Source of the DNA: Chalciporus piperatus
Taxonomy: Eukaryota; Basidiomycota; Agaricomycetes; Boletales; Boletaceae
Direction of reading: 5' to 3'
DNA length: 64,000 bases
Assembly (NCBI GenBank): GCA_038093975.1
Contig: JBBPTG010000052.1
Coordinates: 95,545-159,544 of the forward strand
Both the position numbers and the translations under genes were made by a program. The notes beneath the pieces were generated by a model. It was not told where the DNA came from. It did not search any database and was given only the letters and a program-made list of their open reading frames with translations. Within the stretch, counting starts at the first letter, position 1; each line of letters starts with the position of its first letter. Below, piece after piece: positions 35,101-45,335 of the stretch.

Positions 35101-35985
35101 ATGATAACAACTCTAACCAACCACAGTGTTGCAGCCTTTCCTCCACGAATCTACCTTGATGCACCAATTAAGCAGAATAATGACGATATTCTACGTTGCG
35201 AGCCTGGGGATGTGGTGGACATGGCGTTGGGACGATTACAGAGTGCCGGAATAGTCTTGCTGGAGTGGCATTCCTTGCTCTACCACAGGATGAATGTCCC
35301 TGTCCTCGTTAAGGCACGTATCTCCATTTCCATGTCCGTTCCAATGGTTATGTCGAGAATTTCTCCCTAGGACTATTCATATGCTGTGCCCGACGAACAG
35401 CTAGACCAGGCCTCGGTCATTCTCTCTTCAATGGGCCTCCCTCTTTCACCCCCCTCGAAGCTCCTCTTGATGACAGAAGGGGACTTTCAAGCCAAAGCGA
35501 TCTTTCATCGGATCACTCTTTGGACCTCGCCTTCGTTCGTACAGCACCTGGCGCTCTATCCGCGATCGTTTTCCACCCTCGACGACTCTGAACTTGAAGA
35601 AAAGCCGCCCTCCCACTACTCTACTACCTCTTCCCTATGTAACTCGATTCTTGTACCTTCTCGACCAGCAGTCTACGCGTCGATCATCCGCTTGTTGCTT
35701 AGTTACCCACAGTATTGTGCTACAACAACGGCACTTCAGTCGGATCTCTCGGAACTTATCGGATACGATCTCCTCGGGTTGGAGGATGGATATTTGGATC
35801 CAAATGACGAAGAAGCGTTGGTTGCGATAGGGCTGGAGCAGAGGTTGGTGCACGCTACCCAGGTTGTACTGCAATGGGGAATTGACGGCGTTTGGCGCCC
35901 GGGAGAGGAATGGATAGGAGATGCACTGGGTGCGGTCGTCGGAGGGACAGGGTGTATAGAGAATCTCCCTTGTAAGGAGTCATAG
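35101..35985 (+). CDS. conserved fungal hypothetical protein
   Basis: Two exons (35101-35307, 35371-35985) give 273 residues. The 63-bp intron uses a GTTAAG donor and CTAG acceptor and keeps frame: ...NVPVL joins DYSYAVPDEQL. The sequence pattern (LQSAGIVLLEWHSLLYHRMN, then VPDEQLDQASVILSSMGLPL and FHRITLWTS) recalls a fungal family often described only as hypothetical. That family appears to be a degenerate nucleotidyltransferase-like fold, here without a clear GG or DxD. No signal peptide or membrane segment. The gene next door (33240-34118) is also nucleotidyltransferase-like, which may be coincidence. Confidence 0.55.
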
Positions 35986-36011
35986 TCAATCTACCTCGAG
36001 TGTGCTTTCGT

Positions 36012-36200
36012 GGTGATCGGGCTCAAGGTTCTCGATCCGCGGCTCAAGTACGGTCGACGATTTTACGTTGTATTCGACTCACATTTCGTGTTCCGAAGGT
36101 TCCTGCCTAAGAACGCTCAAGCCCATTATCCGTCAATATCCGGAGTTCATATCCCCGACCGCTTTCATGGCACAGAGCGAAATCTGAATGAAGAAACATC
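36012..36200 (+). pseudogene. duplicated fragment of POP1
   Basis: About 190 bp closely match the POP1 exon-intron-exon region at about 29406-29605, including TGGTGATCGGGCTCAAGG and most of the 50-bp intron. Similarity is near-perfect over the first 90 bp, then falls, with short deletions in the second half. In this copy the intron acceptor is changed from TTCAGG to TTCCGAAGG. The presence of the intron shows copying at DNA level, not through RNA. The fragment begins 27 bp after the stop of the hypothetical gene at 35985 and ends 17 bp before a tRNA gene. It cannot encode a working domain. Confidence 0.85.
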
Positions 36201-36216
36201 GCGGATAGTCCATCAT

Positions 36217-36312
36217 GGGTGCGTAGCGCAGTGGTAGCGCGTATGCTTTGCACCAGCTTATCCTTGTAAGCAAGTTTGTATAAGGTCCAGGGTTCAATCC
36301 CCTGCGCATCCA
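36217..36312 (+). tRNA. tRNA-Ala (anticodon UGC) with an intron
   Basis: The acceptor stem GGGTGCG (36217-36223) pairs with CGCATCC (36305-36311), followed by discriminator A. The D arm is GCGC-AGTGGTA-GCGC. The anticodon stem TATGC pairs with GTATA around anticodon TGC at 36249-36251, with one G-T wobble. The T arm is CAGGG-TTCAATC-CCCTG. An intron of about 24 nt (36253 to about 36276) follows the base after the anticodon, as in other nuclear tRNAs. Internal A and B box sequences are intact. Confidence 0.88.
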
Positions 36313-36479
36313 TTTTGTACCTGATACCGACGATGCAGTCACGATCGCTTGATTTGAAAAACACACAAGGGAAGGCTGGTGAGCTCGGACGACATTCGAC
36401 AGCAACGGCCAAGCAACGGCTCCTAAAGTATAAGTTGGTACTTCGATGAAGTGAAACCTGCTTTACCGCGAGATTGTGG

Positions 36480-36515
36480 TGTTGTACATGCTGTTTTTTT
36501 TCTCGCTACCGTCAC
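36480..36515 (+). repeat. 36-bp direct repeat, left copy
   Basis: Identical over 36 bases to 39661-39696 in the same orientation, including an 8-T run. It lies 167 bp after the tRNA gene and before an AT-rich gene. Confidence 0.85.
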
Positions 36516-36652
36516 CGACTCCCACGAAGTGGGAAAGGAGGGTTTTGTCGGATGCAAATATCAGGCACTCTATAAGTTGAGCTACAGGAACGTCCCACAG
36601 TTGTCATGTGATTCAATTATGTAATTGTTTGGTTGCCATTTTCAGAATCATC

Positions 36653-37713
36653 ATGTGTGCGTTGTTCGAATTTTATCCTGCTCTCATTCCCCTCGTTCCT
36701 CCTTATGACGCTACCATAACAGCCCGTGCAATGGATAGCAGTGACATGTAAGTTGCATGCTGCGTTTTTGTCGTTGTTTCTGATGTATATGTTTGTACTT
36801 TAGGTTCGTCGTGAAGTCCTCTTCCCGTTGTGCTCACGTGCTTTGTGAAGAGGCTTGTCCTCCACATCGCGTTGTTCACAGCGTGGATGAATATCTGTTA
36901 TACTACGACCCACTCTACTGTCCACATTACTATCTGTCATGCTTTAACACTGCACCACATTTTTGCCTTTGGCTGTCAAACACCTTATCTGTCCACATGA
37001 AAACATGTCCTCACTGCTGTCTTGAATATGGTGGGCTTGTTTCGTACGATGGTGTGGTAATCTATGTTTCTTGTCAAGGTGTTGATATCTTGTGCTCGAT
37101 ACAGTACTTTGAGAGCCCGACATATATGCACTGTGGTCTTATCTGTCGCTTGAAAGATTGCATTGCTAAATGTGCTGATACCTCGTTCAATCAACTTGTC
37201 CACAAACGAGCAATGGACTTTCCTCACTGGTTGTTCCAATCAGATGAGATGTACGAGAAAAAACTAGCACCACTTATGAGTGGTGTTCTTGCACAATCTG
37301 TCACTGTGTGTGGTGCAGTCCTTCCTAAATCTTGCAACAAAAGGGGATATCTTGATACTGTCCTTCAATGTCTGTCCCGAAAGCACATTGAAATTCTGAA
37401 CTTTTCATCAGATGCTGTCGTACATTATTTGAAGGACGTTGCCCTACCTGGCGGATGTGATCCGCATGTATGTTTGGTCGTCTCAAAACACTTTGAACAA
37501 TCGTTTGGTGTCAAAGTTGGATCAGCATTGAGATCACCTCGTAAAGGCGTGTGTTCAGACATACCAGAATGTCCTCCAAGCGAATGCTTGAGTTGGCTCA
37601 GAGAGGCTGATAATGAACTCGTCGGTTGGAACGGATCCCGCGTCTATCAGGCCGTCCTCCAGGGAATGAAGCTTATGCTGTACACTGAATATGTGAAGCA
37701 CAAGTCTTATTGA
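36653..37713 (+). CDS. cysteine-rich AT-rich hypothetical protein
   Basis: Two exons join through a GTAAGT intron (about 36748-36803) to give about 335 residues. The first half is rich in Cys and His (CAHVLCEEACPPHR, then YCPHYYLSCFN and HMKTCPHCCLEYGG), which suggests metal binding. Codons favour T and A at third positions (TGT, CAT, CTT) unlike neighbouring genes, so the gene is probably foreign or carried by a mobile element. I do not recognise a family. It lies between two 36-bp direct repeats and upstream of a nested transposon. Confidence 0.55.
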
Positions 37714-37887
37714 TCAGCCCGAACCTGAGGTCGCGACAGCGGATCCCAAGGGTAAAAGAAAGGCTTCCGACGTACCTTCTGGCCAATCTCCCTCCAAGAA
37801 AGTCATGGGCGTTAACGAAGGCACAGGTATGGAGGTCGATGACGAATGATGTCCGGGCATTTGGTAGTCACTGTGACCAGTTTCTTG
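37714..37887 (+). other. short open frame with basic and acidic tail
   Basis: A stop-free frame of about 43 codons (about 37720-37849) reads PEPEVATADPKGKRKASDVP and ends GMEVDDE. The KGKRK and SKK groups look like a nuclear signal. It may be the last exon of a gene whose body is lost, or of the AT-rich gene, but no good intron joins them. Confidence 0.3.
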
Positions 37888-37896
37888 TACAAAGAG
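37888..37896. repeat. 9-bp target-site duplication, left
   Basis: TACAAAGAG, repeated exactly at 39532-39540 on the other side of the 1.6 kb element. Confidence 0.9.
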
Positions 37897-39531
37897 AGGG
37901 AATGCTATTCTCCCACCTCGTATCGGACGCAAGGTCACGTGACACCGAACCAGTTCGTCTCGTGTGTGGAGGAGTGAGCTTGAGAGTCAGGGCTAGGAGT
38001 GTTGCTGAAGATATTGTATTTGGGTATATAGTACTTCAGTAATATGAGGTATAATACTGCTGAGACTACACATGAAAGTATGGGCATCCATCCGCGCGAT
38101 TCGTGGGTTCAATGGGTCGTCTGGCGTGATGGGGATATGGTGATGGTGACGGCCTAGGTGAGTCTTTGATGAACCTGCGCGTGTAGTGCTGGTTCTGACG
38201 CGTTTCTTCGTCCGCTCCTAGCGTCTTCGTTTCGACTCGTTGTGAGTCGCTATCGGCGTTGCTCGTTGCGTTGCGTCACGGTCGCGTTCGGCATCATTTT
38301 CACCGCTCTGCAACTCCCCTGTCTCTCGACATCTCGTTTTTCGTCGACCTGGCGAGCTCACGGCCGCACGGCTCCGTTCGTGCGCCTGTGCGATCACACC
38401 GCGCATTCGACTCTTCGTCGTCGTCGCACTCGCTCGTTCGGGTTTGGGGTTCGTTCATTGGGACTATGCAGGTGCGTCGTCTTCGTTCGTCGCGTCGTAC
38501 TGACCATGGTCTTCGTCCCTCGACATCGATCGCTCGACTGACCTCAACGCCCTTGATCGACACATGTCAGCGTGTTTCATCGTTCTCCCATTTATCCAGC
38601 TTGTCTGTGAGCCTCCCAGCGTCCTCCTCGACGATCTCCGTGTATCTGCGAGCGCGGGCGGTGCTTCCCGCTCGTTTGCAATTGGTTTTGCCCTCGACCT
38701 GTACAACTTCGGGATCGCTCGACACGATCGTTTTGACTCTCGACAACCCCAACTCCACCACACGCCCGTCGAAAGGCTCTTTCCGCCGTGTTTCTTCGCG
38801 GCTGGGTGTGCTTTCAGCGTCGTTCGACTTGTGCAGCGTGCTTGTCTAGCATGCGCGAACAACTCCGTTTGTCGTCGTCGTCATCCGCGGTTTCCCCTTG
38901 AGCGGCACGCTCTGGGGATTGTTAGGCGAGTCTTCGTTCGCATTTGCTGTGGTTGTCGCAGCAGTCTCGTCTGTGGACATCTCCGCTCAACCTGATTCGA
39001 ATAATTGCCCATTGTGGGCGTCGGCCGTGGTCGCGATTGCTACGTCGGATGTCATCGACTCTCCCGGCCCCAGCCCTGTCGCCCACCACTTCTTCGACCT
39101 CCTCGTATGATTCCGTCTCGCTTGGGGTCTTCTCTCGCATTGTAGCTTTCGACACCTACCACGCGCCCTCTACACCCTTGATCTCGCTCGCAATTTCATC
39201 ACCTTCGTCGGATGGCATTGACGACTCGTCTGGTCGTGTTTCATGGCGGCTGGACGCGCTTTCAGCGTCGTTCCGACGCATTTCACTCGTCGATCGGTTT
39301 CGTCAACGAGTATTTTTGATCTGGTGGCTTGGTGGGGTCTCTGGTGAGTATGTGTGGTCGCTGTCTTCGTTCGAACGACTGATGGGCGGTGGCTGGTGGC
39401 TGGTCGGAGGCTCGGACACAGTCGGACACTGATGTACTGATGTCTGGCAATCAACAAAGTCACATGACACCGAACCGACTCGGTGTCACGTGACCTTGCG
39501 TCCGATACGAGGTGGGAGAATTGCATTCCCT
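37897..39531. mobile_element. 1.6 kb non-autonomous DNA transposon with inverted repeats (Mutator-like by TSD length)
   Basis: The ends are inverted repeats with 51 of the first 52 bases matching (37897-37948 against 39480-39531), starting AGGGAATGC. Exact 9-bp direct repeats flank it. A 9-bp duplication is the classic mark of Mutator-like elements; superfamily placement rests on this alone. The right end carries a second inverted pair forming a 15-bp stem (39460-39495). The 1.5 kb interior is CG/TCG-rich and internally repetitive: a block near 38790-38825 recurs near 39235-39275. Minus-strand frames are charged and low-complexity. No transposase was seen. Confidence 0.85.
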
Positions 39532-39540
39532 TACAAAGAG
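39532..39540. repeat. 9-bp target-site duplication, right
   Basis: TACAAAGAG, exact copy of 37888-37896. Confidence 0.9.
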
Positions 39541-40279
39541 TATCTGCTTAGCAGCCTTATCACTGAAATCGATATTTTTGTGCCCTCTTTATCCAACTTG
39601 TTATATACTTGGGAATTATTATACAAAACGAGTCGGGGACAGGCGCTTGCGCCGCTACGATGTTGTACATGCTGTTTTTTTTCTCGCTACCGTCACGGCA
39701 CAGTATTTTGCAAGGTTTCCCAGTGGAGCACCCCAGATTCGATGTCCTTGGTGCACACGAGACTTAACAGTGCACAAAGCCTCGTCTGGAAGATCATCAA
39801 TGGAATATACTCTGGAATTTTGGGGTTGTTTCCCCCCCAATCGTTGGGACCGCATCTACAGACTACGTGTTGCTGTCCATTGATCAGTGAAATTCTTCAG
39901 TGGCATGACTGTGACATCGACGTAGGCTCATTGGCAGAGATCAAAGTGCACAGAAAGCATAGTCGGCAGGAAGAGGCTTGCAGCTCTCGTTCAACTAGCC
40001 AGCCTTAGATGGACTGTGGATCTTCCAGGCAGAGGATTATGTAACACGTCGGACTAGGAAGACAAGATTTGAACTTGAAAGATTATCCAGAACCCAAGCA
40101 GAACCCATCACAAACTGTTCGTGGGCTGTTACACCGGGCAACAACCACCCCCATCATCCAGTAGGTAGCCTGTCAAGACCGCATGGACGTCCTTGGTAGG
40201 TGTTGATGTTCCGATCGTGCAAATTGCTCACCTCATAGATGTAGTGCTATAGCCCATATTATCGCAAGAAATTGGCCCA
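39541..40279. other. right flank of the nested element and F-box upstream region
   Basis: Before insertion this continued from 37896. A perfect GGCGC-TT-GCGCC hairpin lies at about 39641-39652, just before the right 36-bp direct repeat. The segment 40112-40236 belongs to the duplicated block that recurs at 46545-46674. Confidence 0.5.
39661..39696 (+). repeat. 36-bp direct repeat, right copy
   Basis: Identical to 36480-36515. The repeat-to-repeat distance is 3181 bp, or about 1.54 kb once the nested element and one TSD copy are subtracted. Confidence 0.85.
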
Positions 40280-42007
40280 ATGCAATCCCAAAAAGCTGAA
40301 AAAGAAATTCATGCACTACTCCCAAGCAATCCTTTTGTGCCTCCGACAGGTGATACGTGCTATATCAACAACTTTCCACCGGAACTCCTTTCGCGCGTCT
40401 TCGAGATCGGTGCTTTAGAGGACGGGAGTGAGGATGGTGATGACGACGACGACGGTGGGGCGGATACCTGGCTTCAAGGACTCTTTGAAAGTCTTGAAGA
40501 GGGATACAAGAGCGGGGCTGATAACGATGTCGAAATGGCAGACGATAAGAAAGTGGAAATGGCAGATCAGGGAGAAGAAGAAGAAGGTGACGATGAAGAG
40601 GGATCAGACGTTACTGGATCGTCCGATTTTTCTCCATGGCCTCCGTTTCAGATCGTCGTTTCCCATGTGTGTCATCACTGGCGGAATGTCGCCCTTTCTA
40701 CCCCTTCACTTTGGACGGACATCGAAATCACTCCCGACGTGCGTCCGCCGTACGAGTATGTCTCGATTCTGTTGGAGCGCAGCAAAGCACTTCCAATAGA
40801 TATCTCCATCGACTTCGACCCGGATGGTGACGCTGACTCGGTAGACGGCGACGCACCCTCCGAGGACGACCTCAAATTTCTATTCGCTCTGCTCGTTCCC
40901 CACGTGCAGCGCTGGCGCTCAATCGAATTCGAGGTCTCATCATATAATCAGATGTACGCATTCCTCAGCGCGGTATCTGATCCGTCTGTGCCCGCCGCTT
41001 CTCAGCTCACCACACTTCAATTATACCATTATGAAGACACGGATCGGTTTGAAATCTTTGAGCATCCCAACTTGTCGAACCACTTCACTCTGTTTGGTGG
41101 TTCAGCTCCTAACCTTACCGAATTAGGCCTATGGGGAGTCCATGTCGACTGGGATCAGGGCTGGATAGCTTCCGCCTCCAACCTCAGAGATCTCAAGCTG
41201 GCGTACCATACAAAAGACGTTCGCCCCACTTGGGCCCAGTTCGCCACCATCTTGCGCGGTGCTCCACAACTCGAATCTCTCAGCTTATATGTGTCGGGAC
41301 CATCAGGAGAGCCCACTGAATGGTTCTTCGAACTGACTCCCGGGAGACCAACCGGGGATCTCAACGCTCCAATCCAGCTTCTCAATTTGACCGATTTCGT
41401 TCTTGCCTTTCAATCCCCATCGTGCGCCATTGGATTACTCCGCAAATTCTACATGCCATCCCTGAGAAGTCTAACCCTAGACTTCGAAGAGGACGACTAC
41501 ACCGATCTGATCAATCAACTGGCCGGACCAGCCACGCCACTATCTCCCCTCTCTGCTCAAGAACAGCCGCGCAGCTTGCTGAGCACTCTTGAAAAACTCA
41601 AAATTGCTGGACTTCCCTGCCGCAGCGCGGGGGTAGAGACTCTATATAGCGAACTCAAGAATCTCCAATCGCTCAATATCTCGCAATCATATCTTCAGCA
41701 GCAGTTCGTCGATCTTCTCTGCGGACCTTGCACGTTACCGGGCCGCGGAGATATTTTGTTGCCTCAACTCAAATCTCTGTGGATCTCCGGTACCACCGGG
41801 GATATGATCCGTCTAGTGGTTCAAAGCAGAAAAATCGCAGGAGTCCCACTGAAAACGTTGTACGTAGAGGACTCGTGCGATGTGGATGACGACGACGTGG
41901 AGTGGTTCCGGGAGAATTTGGAGACGTTCGACTTTTTCGAGGGAAGTGACGATGAGGAAGTTGTTGACATTGATGAGGAGGGTGATGAATGGTCGGATGT
42001 GGATTGA
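40280..42007 (+). CDS. F-box and leucine-rich-repeat-like protein
   Basis: Intronless, 575 residues. An F-box start (INNFPPELLSRVFEIGAL, about 30-46) and its second half (VVSHVCHHWRNVALSTPSLW, about 126-145) are separated by about 75 highly acidic residues (for example EDGDDDDDGG and GEEEEGDDEEG). The rest looks like irregular leucine-rich repeats (LTTLQLYHYE, LTELGLWGVHV, LESLSLYVSG, SLNISQSYL), ending in another acidic tail (GSDDEEVVDIDEEGDEW). F-box proteins usually link SCF ubiquitin ligase to substrates; the insert could weaken Skp1 binding. The gene is missing from the duplicate block except its last 22 bases. Confidence 0.8.
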   Translation: MQSQKAEKEIHALLPSNPFVPPTGDTCYINNFPPELLSRVFEIGALEDGSEDGDDDDDGGADTWLQGLFESLEEGYKSGADNDVEMADDKKVEMADQGEEEEGDDEEGSDVTGSSDFSPWPPFQIVVSHVCHHWRNVALSTPSLWTDIEITPDVRPPYEYVSILLERSKALPIDISIDFDPDGDADSVDGDAPSEDDLKFLFALLVPHVQRWRSIEFEVSSYNQMYAFLSAVSDPSVPAASQLTTLQLYHYEDTDRFEIFEHPNLSNHFTLFGGSAPNLTELGLWGVHVDWDQGWIASASNLRDLKLAYHTKDVRPTWAQFATILRGAPQLESLSLYVSGPSGEPTEWFFELTPGRPTGDLNAPIQLLNLTDFVLAFQSPSCAIGLLRKFYMPSLRSLTLDFEEDDYTDLINQLAGPATPLSPLSAQEQPRSLLSTLEKLKIAGLPCRSAGVETLYSELKNLQSLNISQSYLQQQFVDLLCGPCTLPGRGDILLPQLKSLWISGTTGDMIRLVVQSRKIAGVPLKTLYVEDSCDVDDDDVEWFRENLETFDFFEGSDDEEVVDIDEEGDEWSDVD

Positions 42008-43823
42008 GCGTTTACCTGGGGCTACTAGACGTCGTAGAGCATGTTTAGCTGACTATAGCTGTACCCACTAGCTTGTCATTTTCTGCTTGTCCGCGCTGAA
42101 GTCGTTACCTACGCCCCCGCTGTTCCACATACTATGTAGCATCACAGAAGATGAAATGTGATAGATCCTTCGAAACCCAACAATTACCACCGCATCCTTG
42201 CGCCACTGATACTTCATCGGCTTCATCGTCGGCAAAACAACGGCAAAACAAACTTTGTCCACCCCATCAATCGCCCATGGGCCGCATGATGTCGAAACCT
42301 TCGTTAATGCTTTCGATGGCGAGTTGTCTGTCCGTCGCCTTCCTGCATCAATTTCCTGTGCCACCTGAGTCGCAATCATTGGTGTTATGCAACTCACTCT
42401 CTTCCCGCGACATTCATCTCGGAGCCAGCGTGGTCAAGAGTACTAGTAAGCGTGAGTGGGTGTTACTCTTCGACTCTCTTGAACTGAACTACTCATAATT
42501 TTCAGGCTAGACTCGTTCTAGTCAATTTATCCCTGCAACCATTACTCGTCTTAAAATGATGGCTTTTCTAGCTCCCGTTCGAGCGCTCTGGTTCCGAGTC
42601 AAAGCTGTTTCACTGAGCCACACTTCTGTAACAGACCACGAGCATGGGGTACGCAATAAAGGATATCGGGGCTTGCTTACCTCACTCGTATAGAAGAAGT
42701 TCATCCGCCACATTTCGTGGGTTATAATCGACCATTCTGATTGATCGCCGTCGGGAATTGCGATGATTTGCGCAGATCCTCTCGAACAATGATCACTTCG
42801 GGCCTAAATCGCCGAGTCGCTGTTCCATTCCCTCATCTCGACACTGTACGTCTGTTTCTCTGCTCCTCTGCACGAATTGTCATCATGTTTGGGTGCTTTG
42901 ACAACCCGCCACTTACTCTCAATATTAGGAGCGGACGTCCAAATGGCGAGAACGCCAAGGCCAACCGGGGATGTTTGATATCCGAACCCGCGTGTAGGGC
43001 CGCCAATAACATCCACACTTGGATACATGGATAGGATCTGGCTACCGGAGTCCTGGGGGGTGGATTTGATCAACCGATCCGACCGTTCGTACGTGGTACG
43101 TCCAGCGTTTTGCTCACTAAAATGGCCCAAAGTAGTTCCATGGGTAGCTTCCCTGATGGGTTATCCTTTGTTATCATAGGGCCGCTCCAACGACAGACGA
43201 CAGTGGTTATAATCCATATGTACCTGAGGTGTTTCTTGTTCTAGTTTTCGACCGAAAGATATGGGGGACCCGGGAACTGGTTAAGCTAAGACATATACTT
43301 ACCGTCTGCTTGATAGTGCTTGCCGAAGAACAGGGCAAATAAGCAACTTGACGCCGTACGACAAATATGCTTGTTCTTTCCCAGACTCACCCAGCCGCAT
43401 GGCCCTGGGCGCTCCGAATCGAGACGACAAGGTTTTTCTGATACACTCATGTCTACCCTCAATCGGTGTCGATTCGACCCCATCTGAACCTTGACACGCT
43501 TCCAAAAGTCGCCTCTCATATGTCCGCGGGGGTTCGCAGACGCATATGGGTCCCTCGAGGATGGAAAGTGTTTGGCAGCCTTCCAACTGATGGCTTTCCG
43601 ATTGCCGAACGACTCCCGGACAATAATGACCTGGCAGATGGCGGGCAATTACGCATCCATCCCACTTGGAAATTGGCGTTGTTGGCAACTGGCCTGGCAG
43701 CTGGCCGTTTGGCACGCAGCCATGAGCAGGACAAGCGTTTCAGTAGGCCTTGTTAAAGGGAGAGTCAGATTCACTATTTCTCTCGAGGACACCCCCACCG
43801 TCTTGCTTTTGTCGTCCATCATC
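42008..43823. other. region of degraded coding-like sequence, copy A
   Basis: Minus-strand stretches look coding (PEVIIVREDLRKSSQFPTA near 42750, and GKNKHICRTASSCLFALFF near 43340), but frames do not connect. The matching parts of copy B carry different indels and stops. I read it as a decayed minus-strand gene shared by both copies. Confidence 0.4.
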
Positions 43824-44950
43824 ATGTCGACGTTCTTCGATAACCCTGGGTTCGATCAGTACGTCGCGTCCGATGCCCCATGTATCTGACTCCTGACAAC
43901 CTTCTAGTTTTACTGAATTTTCGGAAGAGCCTATGGAATACGACGTGGGTGGCACAATGTTGAACTCTGTCGTCCCTCCTGTCCAATGGTACTGGTGTGT
44001 AATGAAGGTCGGCGTTGCCTCCGCTGACAATGGACGACAGGACCACCACAAACTTCACGCAACATCCTCCACAAAACTTCGACTTCAATGGGACTTTGTT
44101 TTCTCCTACCCACACCCACTATACACACCATCCTATTCAGGATACCTTGTCTCCGGTTATAGATGACATTCAATTCGAGGCCACTGACCGCCCGTCATCT
44201 CACTGGAGTCTCGTGCCTGTAGCCTCTCGTGCTCCCTCAGTCTCAGCGACTAATGGATGGCCAGACGCCCCCTTTCCCGTAAGCAACCCCTCAGCTGAGA
44301 CCTTTGCTCGTGCTCAAGGGCCGCAGAGAATGGATGTGCATCCTTCATATAAGCAAGACCTGTTCTGCGTTTCTCCTCGGGAGTTCTCTGGGAATACATG
44401 TCCTTCCTCCCCTATGGCATCCAACCCTCACGGCTTCTCGGTCAGTAACACCTCGCAGTACGGCTCCGCGATGGGCAACCGTTACTGCGGAATCAACTAT
44501 CCTCCCGACACGCCTCCGTCACCCACTTCCAACCCTTTTGGAATGCAGCCACAGTCTTGGATTCCACCCGTCATCAATCACACAGTGACTTCTCAGGCTG
44601 ACCATTTGAACCCCCGCGCACGCCGCTCCACGTCAAAGTCTTCCCGCACTCCGCGGCGCACTTCCTCGTTACTGGCCTCACCCAGATCTCCCATCAACTT
44701 TCAAGAGGTCGCCCTCGTCCACAATTGCCAATGGATCAATCCAAATGGCTCAATTTGTGGCGGTCGTATTACCAAGAGGACGATCTCGGAGCATCTCGTA
44801 ACCCACGGTATTCACGACATGACGTCTGATCACCGTATCCCATGTTGCTGGATGGGTTGCAAATTGAAGGGGCAACAAATCGCGATGAAGCGCGAGAGCA
44901 TTGTTCGCCACATTCGTGAGGTGCATTTGCGCTACAGGCGCTCTCTCTGA
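43824..44950 (+). CDS. zinc-finger protein A of a local paralogue group
   Basis: Three exons (43824-43858, about 43909-43975, about 44041-44950) give about 335 residues: MSTFFDNPGFD, FTEFSEEPMEYDVGG, then a long Pro/Ser/Asn-rich part. The C-terminus holds a two-part Cys/His module: CQWINPNGSIC with HLVTH, then CCWMGC with RHIREVH, ending YRRSL. Spacing between the first two Cys is longer than in classical C2H2 fingers. Similar modules recur in agaric genomes as unnamed proteins. Function is probably nucleic-acid or protein binding, inferred only from the fold type. Confidence 0.7.
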
Positions 44951-45335
44951 ACTGGTTCCAGATATGGGCTATCTACGTAGAGTTCGCGCACTTCCAATGC
45001 TGAGTTTTGTTATAGGGTGGATATTCGATCTCGATAATATGATGGTGCATGTCTGTGGTCGCATTCACATCCTCAGACTTACCATCAGGGCGCTGCGCGT
45101 CCGTTTGTCACCCCCATTTTGCCTTTAACCCCGGAGTTATTTCGATATTATGCTCAACATTCCCTAGATATGCCTGAACCTAGAGTGTTTTTCGAAGGTG
45201 CATTTGTACTCTGTACTGCTGTTACTGTTGTACTTGGGCTCAGTACGATCCTAGAAGTTTGATCGTCTACTTGATTCATACATGCACCATCATTCAACAT
45301 TAAAACATTCGAGATCTAACTATGTGAAACAACTG

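Larger units (their letters stand above)
40112..45335. repeat. segmental duplication, copy A
   Basis: Contains the F-box gene, a degraded minus-strand region and zinc-finger gene A. It aligns along its length with 46545-49942, except for 40237-41985, which is absent there. Similarity is high in the zinc-finger gene and downstream flank (ending near TGTGAAAC), with many small indels elsewhere. Confidence 0.85.

Noticed and set aside
39641..39664. Hairpin plus following bases as a Helitron 3' end
   Set aside because: The hairpin is followed by CTAC and not a CTRR ending, and no Rep/helicase gene or TC start was found. Kept only as part of the direct-repeat finding.
36480..39696. 36-bp direct repeats as retrotransposon LTRs
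   Set aside because: Too short, no TG...CA ends, no primer-binding site or polymerase between them.
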